This document shows, in pieces, positions 60,201 through 64,000 of a stretch of 64,000 bases of DNA. A model generated the notes under the pieces. It ran no database searches, had not been told where the DNA came from, and was given only the letters and a program-made list of their open reading frames with translations. Position 1 is the stretch's first letter. Every line of letters begins with the position of its first letter. The stretch spans positions 5,322,821 to 5,386,820 of the forward strand of contig NC_079242.1 in NCBI RefSeq assembly GCF_028009165.1, in the 5' to 3' direction. The translations under genes and the position numbers were made by a program. The DNA comes from Akanthomyces muscarius (taxonomy: Eukaryota; Ascomycota; Sordariomycetes; Hypocreales; Cordycipitaceae).

Positions 60201-62246
60201 CCTTTTTGGGTGTTGCCAACAGCAGACGTGAATGACTTTGTCTGCACCATGGCGCGCCGGTTTGTCAAACCACTCGACTATATTTTCGCTAACAGCGGCG
60301 AGAAAGACGAGGCATCTTCCCATGCCAAGCGGAGCTCACGGTCACTCGTGTGCTTCTATACCGCCGAGCTTTTCCTGCGACTGCTCGTGTCGTCCTTAAA
60401 TAGCGATAGGGACTACTTCGCCGACAAATGGATATGGGAGAACCAATGGCAGTTGAAGCAGATCAAAGATGGACGGCGTGTCCAGTACACACGACGTGGA
60501 CTCGGCCTACGCGAAACGGTCTGCGACTTAGGCCTTCTCTGGCTCAGACTAGACCAGCTCGATTGGATGCACGGTCACCTGTCCATTCCGAAGCTGCTGC
60601 AATTGTACATACCTCGCAATCCTCTGCACCCGGAATGGGCAGCCCAGTCTAGTGTCCGGGCTTTTGCGTGTAGTAACGTGTCGGCTGCGTACATCATCGA
60701 AGACCTAATGCTCAAAGCAGCACATCTACGCGAACACGACCGAGCCAGCTTACACATAGCCATAACGGACGAAAAAACGGCGGTTCACATTGCAGCGCAG
60801 GAGGTGGCAAGAGAATACGGGCTCCACATGCTGAGCAAGCTGTTGCTGTATTGGCGTAAGGCATTGGAGGAATACGACCAAGTAAAGAACAGCCAAATAC
60901 GGCGTAAGTATCCCAATGGACCAAACTCGCTCGCGACAGCTCTCGAGTCCATTCAAACTCCTACTGGGCGCATGGTCACCCCGCATACTATACTGGATAT
61001 TCTGGACGAGGCGTGGGAGATTCGGCAGCTCGCAGGGACGCCGGACAGCACACCACACCTCCCTACGGGCCTACCAAACTGGATGGCAAAACGGGCTCCC
61101 AAAGAGCAGCTATGGAGCAGAAATGTGTTCGACACACTGTTCGAGACGCCGAACAAAGTGACATGGGCCGGGAACGCGTTCCGGGTCTTCTACGAGCGAC
61201 TACGCGATCTATACAACGCAGCGCGCCACCCGGACGCGGTCCCATTTGGCAACCTGTTTCGGGACACCATCGGTCGCTACATCACCGTCATGTTCAATCC
61301 AGACCGGACGAAAGAGATGAGCGTAAGCCACGGACGGAGCTGCTGCTATAACCATCTGCCAACATTCTTTCGCATACAATTCTGGGCTCCCCTCATTAAC
61401 CCATACCGGTACTTAGCGGACACGTTCGAGGTACGTAGATGGTCATGAGTAGATTCAGCATTATACTAAGACGCGAACGTCTAGATTAAAAAAACGGCTT
61501 TCCCTCTTTCACCGAAGTGGAAAAGAGCATATCAGGCGCTTCACTATAGAAATGCAGAGCTCGTCCAAAGTTTCCGCGCGGTGCGCGGACTGTCCATAAC
61601 AACAGGCTGGGTAGCTCGCCAACCATTGGATACGGTGGTGCGCCTGGCTGGTGATCTTCAAAGGTGCTTTGCATGTCTCTTGCGGGTGGCCGGACCTCGG
61701 CACTTGAGCTTGCCAGGGAGTCCACCATCTGGCTTCTGGAACTTCAATGATCCGGATTCGATCGACCTTCAGCTGTGGGAGGTGCCGGTCGAGAGTGGTT
61801 CGCCGCATGGGGGGGCGACGCCGACCGTGATCCTGCCCACACTACCTGTCCTGAATTTTCTGCGGCACGCCAGCCGAGCTGCCGTTGGTGCCATGCCTCT
61901 GCTCACCGAACCGCCGTCTGCCCAAGCCCGTGGTGAGCTATGCCGTCTCCAAGAATTTGTTAACGTTATTGAGCAGCTCTTTGAGGACCCTTCAGGTAAA
62001 CGGAGCCTGATTATCACCAAACTTAGACTCTTAGAAGAAATCAAGAGCATGCATAACGGGTCAGGTGATGATCGGCTACTTTTCGAATTTCTAGACCAAG
62101 CAGAAGCACCTCAGACGTATAGATATGTTGACGATAGGGCTCTACACGAGGGTGACGAGAGCGCGGACGAAGACGAAGACATAGAGCGCAGCAGTGGGAA
62201 CAGCACTGCCGGTGCTGAAAGCGACAATAGTGACGCAAGTCTATAG
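57228..62246 (+). CDS. Large protein of unknown function (~1654 aa)
   Basis: Not recognised. Exons 57228..61430 and 61485..62246 join in phase 0 over a 54-nt intron (donor GTACGT, acceptor CTAG, branch-like CTAAG). The first 35 residues are a basic, charged helix (EEQQLRRELERQRSFRRRQ). About 40-480 is low-complexity, Ser/Thr/Glu/Asp-rich and probably disordered. From about 500 to 1480 the protein looks globular, with WLGPTSLAAIRP, FWVLPTADVNDFVC, GLGLRETVCDLGLLWLRLDQ and FFRIQFWAPLINPYRYLADT. The tail is acidic (DESADEDEDIE). No Walker, helicase, transposase or membrane motif is seen. It lies directly beside telomere-like repeats but shows no RIP damage. It may be a subtelomeric multigene-family member or the cargo of a mobile element; both are guesses. 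Confidence 0.8.
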
Positions 62247-63300
62247 AGCGAAGAACATACGATTTGCTAATACTACTTCCATGTACCGCTACTCCCGCGT
62301 GACAAGTTCATGAGGCGTCGCGACTACCGACGCGGCCGACGCGGCCGACGCTGCCGCCGTGACCTCGCCCAGACCAGTCGACTAAGCTGATGTTGGAACC
62401 AACGAACCCTTACGTCGACGAGAGGCCGATATTGGTCGGGCTTTTGTTTAGTTGGTTAACTGACGCCCGATGGATGGCCTGTCCACTTGTCTAGCGAATC
62501 TGTATGTGGATTCCTCCCGCGAGATTTCCTCCTCGGCATCCTGGATCTGCTCTTTCGTCAAGGCATACCCATAGCTGACCATTTAAAATTCGCCGCTATC
62601 TAGGCGGTGAGCAAGGAAAATTGGCCAAACGGCCCTGGTAACCTGGTTCTTGTTTAGTTTGACGGGGACGTGATGTCGACAATGTCGCCGCCTGCTATTG
62701 CTTCGGTGTCCTCACTTGCGCCTTATTTGGCCGACCGTACTAGATTCAGACGCGGTCTTCCTCAACACAGGTGGGAGAGGCTGCCAGTCTTCTGGCACTT
62801 GCGTGTGAACTTGGCCTGACTTCCACTGTGGCCCCGGGTAGAGGCGGGATATCCTTCGCAGCGTGCAGCGAGCGATGTAAAGCAAGTCAACCATGGACTC
62901 TTAACTATTGTCTTCCTGCCAAGAGGTATCCGCCCACGGTAACACATTTAATCGTAATATTCTTCCGTGTGGATCTAATTAGGAGGGTACGTGCGCAGGG
63001 AATGGCTCACTACTTGGACAGGGTTTCGAGTTACGAGTAGTAAGGCAGGCCGTGGTTTAGCATAAGCCTCAAGCATAGCAAATATCATGCCAACCATCGA
63101 CTTGACAACGAAGTCCAGCTAAGACCCTTCATAGAGGGCCGCTTCCAACGGGCACTCTATCACTACCAGTTGATTCGGAAAATTAAGAAAGAAAGGGAAT
63201 CTAACAGCAAGCCGCTATATCCTCAAACAAGTGACAAATTAGCAGAGCGTAGATTGTGGATACGCGCATATAAAGTAGTAGTAGACCAGTCGCTCGTTGC
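62247..63300. other. Intergenic region, no gene recognised
   Basis: Short open frames only. A GACGCGGCC direct repeat lies near 62328-62350. The stretch holds the 3' end of the large gene and nothing else I can support. Confidence 0.6.
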
Positions 63301-63311
63301 GGCCTCACAAC

Positions 63312-63734
63312 ATGCCCTTGGGTGACATGCCATCGGAGCGGCGGACGGAGCTATGTTCGTTCAGCCCCATACGCTATAAATGGCGGCCTCCGCCAGGCTT
63401 GCTCCTCCTGGACGCCGCCATGGGTCCAAATCAGGCTGCGCAGCCTAGCGCACTCTGGCAACGGTCACACTTCACACAAATTCTGAGCCTTGGCGGCATT
63501 AGCGCCGCATTGGTGGCGCCAAGGTACACCAATAGCACAGATCACGAAGAAAGTCCTCGAAGTTCATCTCCATCCCAGCAGCCTTGCCACGATCCACCTC
63601 ACCGTAGAGTACGCTCTAAAACCCCAGCCGGCCCAGTGTACGTGGCTTATACTACTACGCGAGCGACGACGGGGATAAAGAACCTGCAAGATGACCATAA
63701 TAATCGACGATGGCGACGCCTTTCCGCTGCATAA
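63312..63734 (+). CDS. Possible 5' part of an unresolved gene
   Basis: A good TATA-like element (CATATAAAG, about 63267-63275) stands about 40 bp before an ATG at 63312. The frame stays open to 63734 and starts MPLGDMPSERRTELCSF. A GTACAC donor-like site near 63523 and coding-looking text in another frame after it (QITKKVLEVHLHPSSLATIH) suggest that real exons may switch frame. A further short frame starts near 63691 (MTIIIDDGDAFPLHKATARN). I could not build one consistent model, and nothing identifies a function. Confidence 0.25.
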   Translation: MPLGDMPSERRTELCSFSPIRYKWRPPPGLLLLDAAMGPNQAAQPSALWQRSHFTQILSLGGISAALVAPRYTNSTDHEESPRSSSPSQQPCHDPPHRRVRSKTPAGPVYVAYTTTRATTGIKNLQDDHNNRRWRRLSAA

Positions 63735-64000
63735 AGCCACCGCGCGAAATATAGTCATGCATGCTCCGTCAGCATGGTACTTTTTCCTGCGTAAGTACAC
63801 AGATCAGGTTAGTGAAATGGTTCATAGCTGTCAACATACGATTAGAGGCCAACAGTATCGTGAAAGCTAGGTATAAATACTCGCCGCGCTGACCTAGAGA
63901 CGAGGAATCCCTTATGCTTCTCTTTCATATCAGCAGCGTAATAGCATTTCTCCTACCGAACGCTCCTGTTTGGTCTTAAAATGCGTGGTTTTCTCGTCCT

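Noticed and set aside
57228..62246. Telomere-linked helicase or Starship tyrosine recombinase
   Set aside because: No Walker A/B, DExH, zinc knuckle or R...HxxR...Y pattern was found in the large protein.
1..64000. CRISPR arrays, bacterial operons or riboswitches
   Set aside because: Introns, fungal gene families and RIP show this is a eukaryotic nuclear sequence; the tandem repeats lack unique spacers.

Overview
The window looks like a chromosomal stretch of a filamentous ascomycete (Pezizomycotina, most likely a sordariomycete). Genes carry short GT-AG introns of about 48-132 nt. There are three Zn(II)2Cys6 regulators, a PDR-type ABC pump and a highly reducing polyketide synthase (HR-PKS). 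The transposon relics are TA-rich and full of stops, as expected from repeat-induced point mutation (RIP), and the telomere-like repeats are TTAGGG/CCCTAA. The species cannot be named from sequence alone.

Layout. 1-2818 (-): 5' part of a type II P-type ATPase, cut by the window edge. 4825-8862 (-): a Zn2Cys6 regulator and a DHA1-type MFS transporter. 12114-19498: a second Zn2Cys6 regulator (-) diverging from a full-length PDR/ABCG transporter (+). 19499-27457: decayed, mostly repeat-derived DNA with one exon-like fragment of a cysteine-rich protein. 27458-45548: a biosynthetic gene cluster with an AflR-like regulator (+), an HR-PKS (-), a UDP-glycosyltransferase (+), an RTA1-like membrane protein (-) and a DHA2-type MFS transporter (+). 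45880-56430: a mobile-element block. It holds a Tad-like LINE remnant, a RIP-mutated pogo/Fot-type transposase, a nearly intact non-LTR retrotransposon with a restriction-enzyme-like endonuclease (RLE), and telomere-like repeats on both flanks. 57228-62246 (+): a large two-exon gene for an unrecognised protein of about 1654 residues. 62247-64000: little that can be called.

How the genes fit together. The 27-46 kb cluster has the parts expected for a glycosylated polyketide: regulator, PKS, glycosyltransferase and two membrane proteins for export or tolerance. The PKS itself is broken by a frame-shifting deletion in the KS domain and by two in-frame stops, one after AT and one inside ACP, while the other four genes remain open. 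Four CCGCGG palindromes sit in the PKS/glycosyltransferase promoter, and one of them shares a 10-mer with the RTA1/MFS promoter.

The most unusual feature is the 49-56 kb block. An RLE-type retrotransposon, resembling in architecture the telomere-targeting MoTeR elements known from Magnaporthe, lies between TTAGGG repeats on its left and degenerate CCCTAA repeats on its right. That orientation is what an end-to-end telomere fusion, or a false assembly join, would give.
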